This document shows, in pieces, positions 25,522 to 34,424 of a DNA stretch of 64,000 nucleotides. The first letter of the stretch is position 1. Every line of letters starts with the position of its first letter. Under the pieces are notes generated by a model. That model was not told the origin of the DNA and ran no database searches. It worked only from the letters and a program-made list of their open reading frames with translations. This DNA comes from Ruminococcaceae bacterium AB4001 (GTDB lineage Bacteria; Bacillota; Clostridia; Saccharofermentanales; Saccharofermentanaceae): assembly GCA_000621765.1 (NCBI GenBank), contig JHXJ01000015.1:16224-80223 (forward strand), written 5' to 3'. The position numbers were made by a program, and so were the translations under genes.

Positions 25522-27264
25522 ATGTTTGAGATAGCCGAATTGTCCCGCGCAAAGGAAGCGATAAAAGAGAAGGCCGTCCGCGCCCTTGCCGATGCAGGCA
25601 TAAGCAACTCGCTTGATTCCGAAGGTAAGGACAGAGTAAGGATCGTTTTCGCGGGTCAGTATTCTGCAGGAAAATCTTCGATAATCAAGATGCTGACAGG
25701 TGACGAGAGCGTTGCCACGGGTGCTAAGATCACGACTCAGGAGACAAGCACTTACGAATGGAACGGCCTTGAGATCGTTGACACTCCAGGCGTTCACACT
25801 ACGCTCAGACCTGATCACGATGAGATCTCATACAACGCAATTGCATCTGCGGATATCCTTGTTTTCGTTGTCACCAACGAGCTTTTTGATTCATACATGG
25901 CTGATCACTTCAGACGCCTTGCAATAGATAAGGACAAAGCGGGTGAGATGATCCTCGTCGTAAACAAGATGGACCGTGCCGCTGGCGGAAACACTGCTGC
26001 ACAGCAGGAGATCGTCAGGGAAGGACTCCGTTCCGTTCTCGCACCGTATACACCCGAACAGCTCCACTTATCGTTCCTCGATGCCCAGTCCTATCTGGAC
26101 AGCCTTGAAGAGCGCGAGGAAGATCCCGAACTGGCAGATGAACTCCTTGCAAGATCAGGCTATGCGGAATTCATCGAGACGCTAAACCAGTTCGTTAATG
26201 AGAAGGCTCTCTCATCCAAACTCACGACCGAACTCTACGTCCTGGACAACGAACTCGACAAGGCGATCTCTGACCTGACACCCGGTTCGGAGGATGCCGA
26301 CATCGACGCATTCGAAGAGAACCTCAAGCAACAGCGTCACATGCTCATCGACGCAAGGTCAAGAATGCAGAGGGAAGTACAGGATATATTCGCTGATGCT
26401 TCAACAAAGATAAGAGGCTTCGGACTTGATGCCGCAGCCCTGATCGACGCAGGACTCGCGAAAGAGGAACTCGAGGAGCAGATCGCCCAGTACCAGAAGA
26501 TGGCAGAGGAACTCATGGAATCCACCAGAACCGCTGCAGATGACCACGTTCATTCATGCTTCCTTGAGTTGGGTCAGAACTTCGCAGACATGGAGTCCAC
26601 AGAATTCAACCAGAACCTCAAGATCAGGCTCGTCGACAAGTACGACAGCCTTCCCGACACAGTAAAGAAGGTGTTCGTAACAGCGACAGACCTTGAGAAG
26701 AAGGGTGACATCCTCGTCGGCACGATCGTCAAATCAGGCATTCCTCAGATGCTTTCTTATACAGACTCTTCGCTCAAGGCGATCAGACTCACGGACAACA
26801 CACAGAAGTTCTTAAGGAGCTCGCTCCACACCATGAACACAGGCACTAAGCTCGCTTCGGTTGCTGGTAAGACCGGCAGTAAAGCAGCAACGGCAGGAAA
26901 GGTCGCATCCAACGTCGCCTCCAAATCCTCATCGATTTTCGGCGTGGTAGGCGTCGGTTTGGAACTTGCTCTCCAGTTCAAGGAAGACTACGACGAGCAG
27001 CTCATGCTCGAAGCAATGAAGAACAACCGCCAGAACATCAGGAGCGAGTTCAATAATGCTGCAAACTCTCTGGAAGACTATGCTGCCGAATACATCAGAC
27101 AGTGCGTCGTTGCTCCGATGGAGCAGTCGATAAGATCCGTTGAGGATAACATCGCAGACTTAAGAGACACACGTTCTGACAGATCCGAAAAGTGCGTCAA
27201 GCTCGAGCGCATCCAGAAGGACATCCAGGCGCTCATCGTCCGTATGCACGGCATAGAGGAGTAA
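25522..27264 (+). CDS. Dynamin-like GTPase 2
   Basis: 580 aa. Complete GTPase motifs: P-loop GQYSAGKS (45-52), a Thr-rich switch I (TTQETSTYEW), DTPG (87-90) and NKMD (148-151). A long helical stalk (~230-420) and a hydrophobic/Ala-Gly-rich stretch near 445-495 (SIFGVVGVGLELALQF) follow, then a helical tail. Bacterial dynamins often work as two unequal partners encoded side by side (for example LeoBC, Campylobacter DLP1/DLP2), and remodel or tether membranes. Gaps to its neighbours are 5 and 4 bp, so expression is strongly coupled. Confidence 0.87.
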   Translation: MFEIAELSRAKEAIKEKAVRALADAGISNSLDSEGKDRVRIVFAGQYSAGKSSIIKMLTGDESVATGAKITTQETSTYEWNGLEIVDTPGVHTTLRPDHDEISYNAIASADILVFVVTNELFDSYMADHFRRLAIDKDKAGEMILVVNKMDRAAGGNTAAQQEIVREGLRSVLAPYTPEQLHLSFLDAQSYLDSLEEREEDPELADELLARSGYAEFIETLNQFVNEKALSSKLTTELYVLDNELDKAISDLTPGSEDADIDAFEENLKQQRHMLIDARSRMQREVQDIFADASTKIRGFGLDAAALIDAGLAKEELEEQIAQYQKMAEELMESTRTAADDHVHSCFLELGQNFADMESTEFNQNLKIRLVDKYDSLPDTVKKVFVTATDLEKKGDILVGTIVKSGIPQMLSYTDSSLKAIRLTDNTQKFLRSSLHTMNTGTKLASVAGKTGSKAATAGKVASNVASKSSSIFGVVGVGLELALQFKEDYDEQLMLEAMKNNRQNIRSEFNNAANSLEDYAAEYIRQCVVAPMEQSIRSVEDNIADLRDTRSDRSEKCVKLERIQKDIQALIVRMHGIEE

Positions 27265-27268
27265 AGAT

Positions 27269-27829
27269 ATGGCTGACAATAAACTGATCCTTGTATGCAA
27301 AGACAAAACGATGGCTGACAACATCTCTAAGGTGCTTATAGCATCTGGAAAGATAACTGCAGACAACATCGAATGCTGGGAAGAAAAGACCTGGGACGTC
27401 AAGCGCAAGTCCGGTCCAGTTCATTCGAAGATCCTCTTTGTCGGCAACGTAAAAGATACAGATGCACTCTCATGCTTCATCGACATCCGCTATGAACGCT
27501 GGGGCATCCGTTACGGCATAAATTCACGCTATGCGATCATCAGTGCTGATACTCTCTATGTTAAGGATGCAGCCCGCTATAAGGCATTCCTTTCAGACTT
27601 CGAAGAAGCTTTGGGAACTGAGGATGCACCTTCTCCGACAGCGACTTCTGCAAAGGTCGCGAAAACGGTCGGCACGGTCGGACTTGCAGTCGCTACAGGC
27701 GGTGCTAGTCTCGTCACCCAGAAGATATACGATGACAGCAAAAACCTTGATGCAAAGAACAACAAACTCTGTCTCTACGGCGTATGGCATTTTGCAGATA
27801 ATTTCCTTGAGGAATTTCTCGGGGTTTGA
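27269..27829 (+). CDS. Small dynamin-operon protein, unknown
   Basis: 186 aa. Starts 4 bp after dynamin-like gene 2, with SD GAGGAG overlapping its end. The first ~115 residues look like a compact alpha/beta fold (KLILVCKDKTMADNISKVLI; KILFVGNVKDTDALSCFI; YAIISADTLYV). A Gly/Ala-rich hydrophobic patch follows (~130-148, VGTVGLAVATGGASLV), which could touch a membrane. I recognise no family. Position implies it works with the two GTPases. Confidence 0.65.
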   Translation: MADNKLILVCKDKTMADNISKVLIASGKITADNIECWEEKTWDVKRKSGPVHSKILFVGNVKDTDALSCFIDIRYERWGIRYGINSRYAIISADTLYVKDAARYKAFLSDFEEALGTEDAPSPTATSAKVAKTVGTVGLAVATGGASLVTQKIYDDSKNLDAKNNKLCLYGVWHFADNFLEEFLGV

Positions 27830-27878
27830 CCTCAAAACAGAGTTAATACTATGAAGGAGATTCCTGATAGGAGGGCTT

Positions 27879-30800
27879 ATGAAACATAACAGAGCTTTAA
27901 GATTGATTTCTCTTATCCTTGTGGTTATTTTCTCAATAAACTTTTTCAGTCTGTCCGTGTTAGCTGCAGGAGGGACAAATGAAGTAAATGGCTCAGAGTT
28001 TGAGGATATATATATTCCTGCACTCGTTCATACAAGATATGGCGGACTTGTGAAAAAATCGCTTCATTTACTTAAGGGTGAAGATGCCTTGTATATTTCT
28101 GCCGGTCAGATGTCTGATATTGGACTGATGAATGGTGGGGCGACTGTTAAAGAAAACAGCGTTGAGTTTGTTCGGGATGTCAGATCGATCATTGATGAGA
28201 GTAAAACGCTTGACACTATCAAGAGAACTTATGTCGGACCGGTAGTAAACAGGAGCGGAATTACATATATCGATATGTATGAAGCTTTTGAACTGATGGA
28301 AGTAAATCATTATTTTGATGGAGAGACTATTGTTGTTTTCCCCAGATTGTATTTGGATGACGAGTATTCAACTGTACTGGATGAGATCTTTCGATCAAAT
28401 GAGTTTAGTATAGAGGCAATAACCGATGCTGAATTATTAGGGGCTGGTTGTTATGCCTTCCTAAAGGACTGGTCTCTTATTGGATCGATAACGGGGAGCG
28501 AATGGGTTGACCGGTATAAATATGTCATATCAAATATGCTGATGCCAGACGCTAACATTAAAACACAAAGTGAAGGTCTGAAAGAAGCACAGGGAGCTAC
28601 CGAGTGGGCCCAATTATCCCTCTCTTATGGTGAAATTGCTGAAACTGTTAGAGCTGATATTTTTACCGGATTTGGATTTCTGGCTGATCGGGCTGAATCG
28701 TATGATGCAAAAGGTGCTTTTATGGATTATGTCGGAATTGGTAAAGGTACCTGGGTTTCAGATGTTATAGATGAAGGCAAAGATATAAATTCGGCTATAG
28801 GATATGCACTGACATATCAGAACGCTCAACAGGTAGCGGATTTTTATACAGATGCATTGTATTACGGAGTAGTAAAGCCTGGCGGAAATAACACCACAGA
28901 TGTATATACATCTGATTCACATTATCTTACAAGAGCAGCTGATTATATTTATAACGAGATGGATGGCAATGTGCCTGGCATGTTGTCTGAAAATGTGTGT
29001 GAAGATTTTCTTAAACTCAGTTCAAATGAATTAAATTCACAGCTGATGGGGGAAATTACTGATTTTGAGTTTAATGCACTTCGAAAAGCAGTATTAGATC
29101 TGTTGCAATATATCGGTGCCGATCAAGAAATAGAAAAAGGCCTCAATACTGTTATTTGTGATAATATTTGTGAACGTTCGCGCGACAGTTATTACGCTAA
29201 TAGAAATGTTGATAATAGAGCAATGAAGTACTGCGCCATAATGCATATGTTATCGGCAAAGTATTACTGCGATTTATATGATGATTATCCGACAATGTTA
29301 GCACAAATAAAGGGTTGGCAGCAAAGTGACAGTCTGTATTTCCGTTCGCAAAAGCTTAAGGCGGAAGAAGTAATAACAAGATTAATTGCTGTCGATGATG
29401 TGGATGCTTATGTAGCATCTCGCTTTTCATACCAGTATTGCTATTCAGAAAATGATGACGATGATATGCCTGATTATGTATATATCTCCAGCTATAGAGG
29501 GAACTCAAGAACGGTTACTGTACCTGAGTCAATCGCAAGTATTCCTGTAACAGAAATAGGAGAAAACGCATTTAAAGACAATAAATATCTCCGAACAGTT
29601 AATCTGCCTGATTCAATTGAAAGCATTGGCGATTGTGCTTTTGAATCGTGTAGCTCACTTGAAAATATCAATCTGCCACAATCGTTGACCTATTTAGGAA
29701 AATGGGCTTTTAACAAGTGTTCTTCATTAAGACAGATTGATATTCCCGAAGGTGTGAAAACCGTTAAAGAAGGCGCTTTCTCGTGTTGTTCCTCGCTGAT
29801 TTCCGTCTATATTTCCGATGGTGTTGAATCACTTGAGGGAAACGCATTCTCAGGTTGTGAGTCTCTTGTGGAAGTTACGATTCCTGGCAGTCTTGCGGAT
29901 CTTGGAAAAGGACGAAATTTCACTTATTGTGAATCACTCAAAGAAATAACAATTCCTAATGTCAAGGAGATATTTGGTGAGTTTGATAATTGCACATCGT
30001 TGGAATATGTTAACATTCCAAGCGCAGAAACGATTTATTATCATTCGTTTGCAAATTGTCCGAAGCTGCGATCGATCAATATGCCGAATGTTACTTCGAT
30101 AAGCAGTTTTTCATTTGTAAATTGCGGAATTGAAGTTGTTGATGCGCCTAAATTGAAAACAATCGGATGGCGTGCTTTCGACGAATGCACGAATCTTAAA
30201 AAGGCATATTTGTCTTCTGTTGAAACAATCGGATTGTTAGCGTTTAACTGTTACTCTGAAGATAACCCTTATCTTGAACTTTACTTTTCTGACAATAATC
30301 CCCAATTTGAAAAAGAATTGGTTTTCGGACAGGTACATGGTTTCGGTGAGGATTATTGGAATACAGTAAATCATGCTTCAACGGATGGCCTTGTTGTAGT
30401 TTATGTTCCATGTACACGGTATGATGATTTCTGTTATGGAGACTGGTATTTTGTCGGTAATGCGGTTATAAGACCTTATCATGAATTGCTTTTTGGCGTA
30501 TGCAGCGTGTGCGGTGAGCATGATGGGGTCAGAATAGACAGAAGAAGTTTTGCAGATCCTGCTTTGCGTGAATATCTATCAGAATACAAGGATGTTGATC
30601 ACAATAATGTGCTGGATGATTCAGAGATTTCAAAGATAAAAACTTTAGATTGCTGGGAGGTAGAAGATTATTCCGGTATAGAAGTGCTTTCCAATCTGGA
30701 AGAATTAAACATATATTATGCTGATCCGGATTCGATCGATTTCACTAAATTGACTGAACTAAAACAGGTTACTGTATTTGGCGAAGGGAAAATAGATATA

Positions 30801-32429
30801 AATAATTGCAACTATTTATCATTGGCGTATTCGCAGGGTGTTAAGTATTACACGAGTTACGGTGTAAGTTATTACTATATCGATAATGATAAAAAAGCTG
30901 AATACCGTTTGAGTATTTCTGATAATGTTGAGATCGTTTGTGATTCTAATGAGACAAGTCTTGTTACCACAACGATCCCTGTAGATCCTTCTTATTCAGC
31001 AATTATTGAAGGCACGGTTTATTCTGGATCAGTTGACGAGATAATCAGCGGCGATATCAAGTATTGTTTTACGCCGAAAAAAGATGGCTATTATTTGTTG
31101 ATTAGTGATTCGGGCTGCAGTTTGGAGTTTACTGATGCAGGAAGACAGAGGCTTACGGATTTGGGCTATTTGTATTGGCTGGAAGGCGGTAAGTTATATC
31201 GCTTGTATTCTTATGAAAGTTTTACAGCTAACGGGGAAAACAATAACAAGGATACCTATAATTTCAGTTTAATTCATTATGATTTCGAAGAAGCGCGTTA
31301 TTCTACTGAAGCTTCTGCTTACGTTAAATCAATCTGTGTCGATTATGGTGATGAAATAGACCTTAGTGTTGTAACCTCCTGTGATGTTTCCGCAGATGTA
31401 AGTTGCAGGTGGTATTTCACATATTCGATCGATGATGCTGTTTCATTTGATACGCAAGGAACGAATCTGAAGATAAAGTCTGATAAACTATTTGATCTTC
31501 CGTCGGATCCTGAAAATTGGGATTATTCATATTTCTATTTAGTTAAATGTGAAGTGTCATTTGTCTATAAAGGAAAAACGATCAAGCGCTGGGTAGATCT
31601 TTCAGTGACAATTTATCCTGTTGAGGACACTACAATCGGTTGGGTAAAGGATAACGATACCTGGTATTACTATGATTATGATGGGACAATGACAACCGGA
31701 TGGAAAATGATAGATGGAGGATGGTATTATTTTGATCCTGAAGGCAGGATGCTTACCGGTTCGCTGACAATTAACGGCTCGGTTTATTATCTTACGGATT
31801 CCGGAAAAATGTTTGTCGGGTGGAAACAGGTCGACAGCAAATGGTATTACTTTGATCCGTCTTCCGGAGCTCAAACTCAGGGTTGGAAATTTATAGGCGG
31901 TGAATGGTATTACTTCAATCTCAAGAACTATGCAATGGAAACCGGATGGCAGCGTATTGGCGGCAGGTGGTATTATTTTCATTCCTCCGGCGCTATGTTA
32001 ACCGGATGGCAAAAAATTAGTGGAACTTGGTATTATTTCAACTCTTCCGGAGCGATGCTGAATGATTGGCAGAAAATTGGCGGCAAATGGTACTATTTTG
32101 AAATGAGCGGCGCAATGGTTACCGGATGGAGAGAAATTGGAGGAGCATACTACTATTTAAAATCAGATGGCTCCATGGCAGCCAATGAATATTGCAACGG
32201 ATATTGGTTAGATTCCAATGGAAAGTGGACAAAAAAGGCAAGAGCGAGCTGGAAGCAGGATTCAACCGGATGGTACTATCAGGACACTACCGGCTGGTAT
32301 GCAAAAAGTACTACATTGATGATTGATGGTGTGAATTATCGGTTTAACGAAAAAGGGTATTGGATTGAAACTGGTTCAGCTGGCGGCGGCGTTAGAACGT
32401 ATTTAGCGACGGAAATAACCGGTATATGA
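27879..32429 (+). CDS. Giant secreted LRR_5 / cell-wall-binding-repeat protein
   Basis: 1516 aa with a signal peptide (residues 1-31, cleavage after VLAAG). Residues ~40-550 are unassigned. Residues ~555-790 are BspA/LRR_5-type leucine-rich repeats (...LPDSIESIGDCAFESCSSL...). A dockerin/EF-hand-like DVDHNNVLDDSEISK lies near 904, within a second LRR-like stretch. Residues ~1250-1450 hold nine or ten ~20-residue choline/cell-wall-binding repeats (GWQKIGGKWYYF type). It should be exported and held non-covalently on wall polymers, probably for adhesion or host interaction. Codon use is AT-rich compared with the genes before it. Its last 38 bp overlap the convergent broken kinase gene. Confidence 0.88.
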   Translation: MKHNRALRLISLILVVIFSINFFSLSVLAAGGTNEVNGSEFEDIYIPALVHTRYGGLVKKSLHLLKGEDALYISAGQMSDIGLMNGGATVKENSVEFVRDVRSIIDESKTLDTIKRTYVGPVVNRSGITYIDMYEAFELMEVNHYFDGETIVVFPRLYLDDEYSTVLDEIFRSNEFSIEAITDAELLGAGCYAFLKDWSLIGSITGSEWVDRYKYVISNMLMPDANIKTQSEGLKEAQGATEWAQLSLSYGEIAETVRADIFTGFGFLADRAESYDAKGAFMDYVGIGKGTWVSDVIDEGKDINSAIGYALTYQNAQQVADFYTDALYYGVVKPGGNNTTDVYTSDSHYLTRAADYIYNEMDGNVPGMLSENVCEDFLKLSSNELNSQLMGEITDFEFNALRKAVLDLLQYIGADQEIEKGLNTVICDNICERSRDSYYANRNVDNRAMKYCAIMHMLSAKYYCDLYDDYPTMLAQIKGWQQSDSLYFRSQKLKAEEVITRLIAVDDVDAYVASRFSYQYCYSENDDDDMPDYVYISSYRGNSRTVTVPESIASIPVTEIGENAFKDNKYLRTVNLPDSIESIGDCAFESCSSLENINLPQSLTYLGKWAFNKCSSLRQIDIPEGVKTVKEGAFSCCSSLISVYISDGVESLEGNAFSGCESLVEVTIPGSLADLGKGRNFTYCESLKEITIPNVKEIFGEFDNCTSLEYVNIPSAETIYYHSFANCPKLRSINMPNVTSISSFSFVNCGIEVVDAPKLKTIGWRAFDECTNLKKAYLSSVETIGLLAFNCYSEDNPYLELYFSDNNPQFEKELVFGQVHGFGEDYWNTVNHASTDGLVVVYVPCTRYDDFCYGDWYFVGNAVIRPYHELLFGVCSVCGEHDGVRIDRRSFADPALREYLSEYKDVDHNNVLDDSEISKIKTLDCWEVEDYSGIEVLSNLEELNIYYADPDSIDFTKLTELKQVTVFGEGKIDINNCNYLSLAYSQGVKYYTSYGVSYYYIDNDKKAEYRLSISDNVEIVCDSNETSLVTTTIPVDPSYSAIIEGTVYSGSVDEIISGDIKYCFTPKKDGYYLLISDSGCSLEFTDAGRQRLTDLGYLYWLEGGKLYRLYSYESFTANGENNNKDTYNFSLIHYDFEEARYSTEASAYVKSICVDYGDEIDLSVVTSCDVSADVSCRWYFTYSIDDAVSFDTQGTNLKIKSDKLFDLPSDPENWDYSYFYLVKCEVSFVYKGKTIKRWVDLSVTIYPVEDTTIGWVKDNDTWYYYDYDGTMTTGWKMIDGGWYYFDPEGRMLTGSLTINGSVYYLTDSGKMFVGWKQVDSKWYYFDPSSGAQTQGWKFIGGEWYYFNLKNYAMETGWQRIGGRWYYFHSSGAMLTGWQKISGTWYYFNSSGAMLNDWQKIGGKWYYFEMSGAMVTGWREIGGAYYYLKSDGSMAANEYCNGYWLDSNGKWTKKARASWKQDSTGWYYQDTTGWYAKSTTLMIDGVNYRFNEKGYWIETGSAGGGVRTYLATEITGI

Positions 32430-33432
32430 TCACCAGGATCAATACTGCGATTATGAATATTATCAGTATTGAGACAAGGATAAACAGTACTTTGAAAAGG
32501 CTGCGCAAAAAGAAATTCTTGTGATGGATGAACGGCAGTATATCAAATATGCCTGTCCATGAATTGCAAATGTCGATAATAACAAAAGCGATTATTGCGA
32601 GCATTATTATCAGTGAGTTGTTTATCAGCGGATCCTCACTTCCCTGGAATCCGATCAGAAAAGCGATCAGCCAAAGGTAGAAGAAAACGGCAGGGACCAT
32701 CTTATACCATTTACGTGTCCTGAAGCCAGGCGGAGGGAAGATGGGTTTCAGTTTTTATGTCGGACTGAGCTTTTTCGATAATACATCTGACAATTCCTGT
32801 GCATTTGTATATCGGTCTTTCGGATCAAAACTGGAAGCTCTTGCTGCGATCTTTTGAATTCTCGAATCGTTGGGAAAAGCTACTGCCAGCATCTTACCGA
32901 CTGCATAAACATCGCTTCTCGGATCCGACTGCATAAAGCCATATTGTTCAGGTGCGGCAACGCCTACTGTTCCGATGAATGTCGTATCACCGTTGCTGTC
33001 CGGCTTATATATCTTTGCTGCGTCGTAATCGAGTATCTTAACCTTGCCTTCAGTGGTTACCATTATGTTGGAAGGTTTCAGATCTCTGTGGATAATAGGA
33101 GAAGGTGCATTATGCAGAAATGTCAGGCCTTCAAGAAGCTCAAGAAACATTCCGAGCTTTTTGTTTGCCGGCATATTCTTATCGTTGATGATTATATCGA
33201 AAGTGTTTCCCTGAATAACTTCCTCGATAACGATCAGGTTCTGGCTGTCTTTATATAAACCATAGATCTTTGGAACATGTTCGTTGCCGTTGGCATAAAG
33301 ATAGGCATATACATTCTCATCGAAATGCTCGAGCCTTTTCATCATGCGAATATCGCCGGTCACCTGGTTAATGACCAAGCTGCGCTTGCTGTCATAGTGA
33401 TATAATTCTTTATACTCGGCAAAGTTGTTCAT
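32392..33432 (-). pseudogene. Ser/Thr protein kinase gene split by one in-frame stop (kinase + membrane tail)
   Basis: From ATG 33432 a 225-aa Hanks-type kinase domain runs to TAA at 32755-32757: HRDLKPSN at 115-122, DYD in place of DFG at 135-137, APE at 160-162; the glycine-rich loop is poor. The same frame then continues with no further stop for 120 codons to 32392: KLKPIFPPPGFRTRKWYK, then a 102-residue part with three hydrophobic segments. So one nonsense codon separates a kinase from a C-terminal membrane tail. Either it is a recent pseudogene, or the stop is read through, or two products are made (ATG 32700 could restart the second). The promoter TATAAT lies 6 nt before ATG 33432, so the mRNA would be nearly leaderless. 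Confidence 0.7.
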
Positions 33433-33438
33433 ACAACA

Positions 33439-33444
33439 ATTATA
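33439..33444 (-). promoter_or_regulatory. -10 box placing kinase ATG at +1
   Basis: Minus strand TATAAT, six bases (TGTTGT), then ATG 33432. No SD sequence is present. The -35 is weak (CTGTCA-like). Confidence 0.5.
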
Positions 33445-33462
33445 CAACGAGAGGAAGGAACT

Positions 33463-33891
33463 ATGACAGACAGAACTGATGATCTGATGAAACGTCTGAC
33501 GTCGACCGATTCGACTGCTGAACTCGATGCTTTTCTCGCTGAAATCAGAAATAAGTATCCGGGTGAATTGCATACCTATCTGAATGCGATACTTAAAGAA
33601 AAAGGCCTGAGTCCTGCTGACGCTCAGAAGAAAAGCGGAATCGACCGTACTTACATCTATCAGATACTGGACGGAAGAAAGAACCCGGGCAGAGACAAGA
33701 TCGTAGCGATCGCGCTCGCGTGCGAAATGACCCTGGCCGAATGCCAGCGCGCTCTTGAGATCGCACAGGCGGGGATCCTCTATCCCAAGAACCGCAGGGA
33801 CTGTCTCATGATCTATGCCATCAATAAAAAGATGAGCATCATGGACTTGAACAGCCTGCTCGAAGAGTACGAACTGCCGCCTCTGGACTGA
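33463..33891 (+). CDS. XRE-family helix-turn-helix protein
   Basis: 142 aa; SD GAGGAAGG 6 nt before ATG. The helix-turn-helix is at ~45-90: LKEKGLSPADAQKKSGIDRTYIYQILDGRKNPGRDK. The C-terminal part (RRDCLMIYAINKKMSIMDLNSLLEEY) contains a further helix pair. It is divergent from the kinase gene with only 30 bp between starts, so it probably regulates that promoter or is a substrate or partner of the kinase. Confidence 0.85.
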   Translation: MTDRTDDLMKRLTSTDSTAELDAFLAEIRNKYPGELHTYLNAILKEKGLSPADAQKKSGIDRTYIYQILDGRKNPGRDKIVAIALACEMTLAECQRALEIAQAGILYPKNRRDCLMIYAINKKMSIMDLNSLLEEYELPPLD

Positions 33892-33924
33892 CGCTGAAAC
33901 CATATATTGAATTCTTTTTTGTTG

Positions 33925-33955
33925 ACCTGACAGCATGCGTTCTGTCAGGTTTTTT
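33925..33955 (+). terminator. Strong intrinsic terminator after XRE gene
   Basis: Perfect 9-bp stem ACCTGACAG / CTGTCAGGT, 8-nt loop, then TTTTT. Confidence 0.93.
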
Positions 33956-34153
33956 CATGTATGCCGGCAGCATACCGAATCGAGTTTTGTCAATGCTAAA
34001 ATCGCACGTAGGTATGAAAGAGAGAAAGAGACAAACGAGACCATAACAAGTCTGCCCGGCATTGTCTGGCCGGTGTGAAACCAAAGTTTATTTTTCATTT
34101 TACGTTAACAAAAGGTTATTAGAATCATAATGGAACTTTGGTTATAATAAAGG
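33956..34153. other. Intergenic region upstream of the structured RNA
   Basis: No gene seen. Holds AGGTATGAAAGAGA (34010-34023), which is exactly complementary to 34211-34224 inside the structured RNA, and a 10-bp inverted repeat AACCAAAGTT (34079-34088) / AACTTTGGTT (34134-34143) that ends at the first base of the TATAAT (34143-34148) thought to drive that RNA. Confidence 0.6.
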
Positions 34154-34300
34154 TGCGACACAACTTGATATTTACCTATGACAGCATCGACGTTTTGGTA
34201 AAAACGTTGGTCTCTTTCATACCTGTCATAGGATGAGTTGTGTCGCAGCAATCGAGGCTGACGGTTTTCGTGCGGTAGCTTCGGTTACCGCACTTTTTAT
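34154..34300 (+). ncRNA. Structured small RNA of unknown class
   Basis: TATAAT at 34143-34148 would start transcription at about 34154, exactly where a three-helix rod begins: P1, 12 bp, TGCGACACAACT (34154-34165) with AGTTGTGTCGCA (34236-34247); P2, 10 bp, CCTATGACAG (34175-34184) with CTGTCATAGG (34223-34232); P3, 7 bp, ACGTTTT / AAAACGT closed by GGTA. The transcript ends in a terminator with a C(UUCG)G loop and T5. No protein of useful length is encoded. It does not match 6S, SRP, tmRNA, RNase P or the riboswitch consensus patterns that I know. Confidence 0.8.
34270..34298 (+). terminator. Terminator with UUCG tetraloop
   Basis: Stem GTGCGGTA (34270-34277) / TACCGCAC (34286-34293) closed by GC-TTCG-GT, followed by TTTTT. 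It ends the structured RNA. Confidence 0.93.
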
Positions 34301-34341
34301 TTGTATACAAATCATGTGCACACGAAACAGAAAAAACGTTT

Positions 34342-34413
34342 ATGAAAGGAGGCTCAAACCTTATTCAAAGAATCATCCGTTTGCGTGACAAAACGCATGT
34401 AATAGGTGACTAA
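34342..34413 (+). CDS. Possible 23-codon leader ORF
   Basis: ATG at 34342, stop TAA at 34411; the encoded peptide is basic (IIRLRDKTH). It lies between the RNA terminator and the VanZ-like gene and has no SD of its own, although AAAGGAGG occurs within it. It may be chance. Confidence 0.2.
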   Translation: MKGGSNLIQRIIRLRDKTHVIGD

Positions 34414-34424
34414 AGAGGACAAAA

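Noticed and set aside
33433..33936. N-terminal extension of the kinase frame
   Set aside because: It is antisense to the XRE regulator gene and lies upstream of the TATAAT; the kinase domain begins cleanly at ATG 33432.
34154..34300. Structured RNA as 6S RNA or a retron msr-msd
   Set aside because: The internal loops are too small and in the wrong place for 6S RNA, and there is no reverse transcriptase gene nearby.
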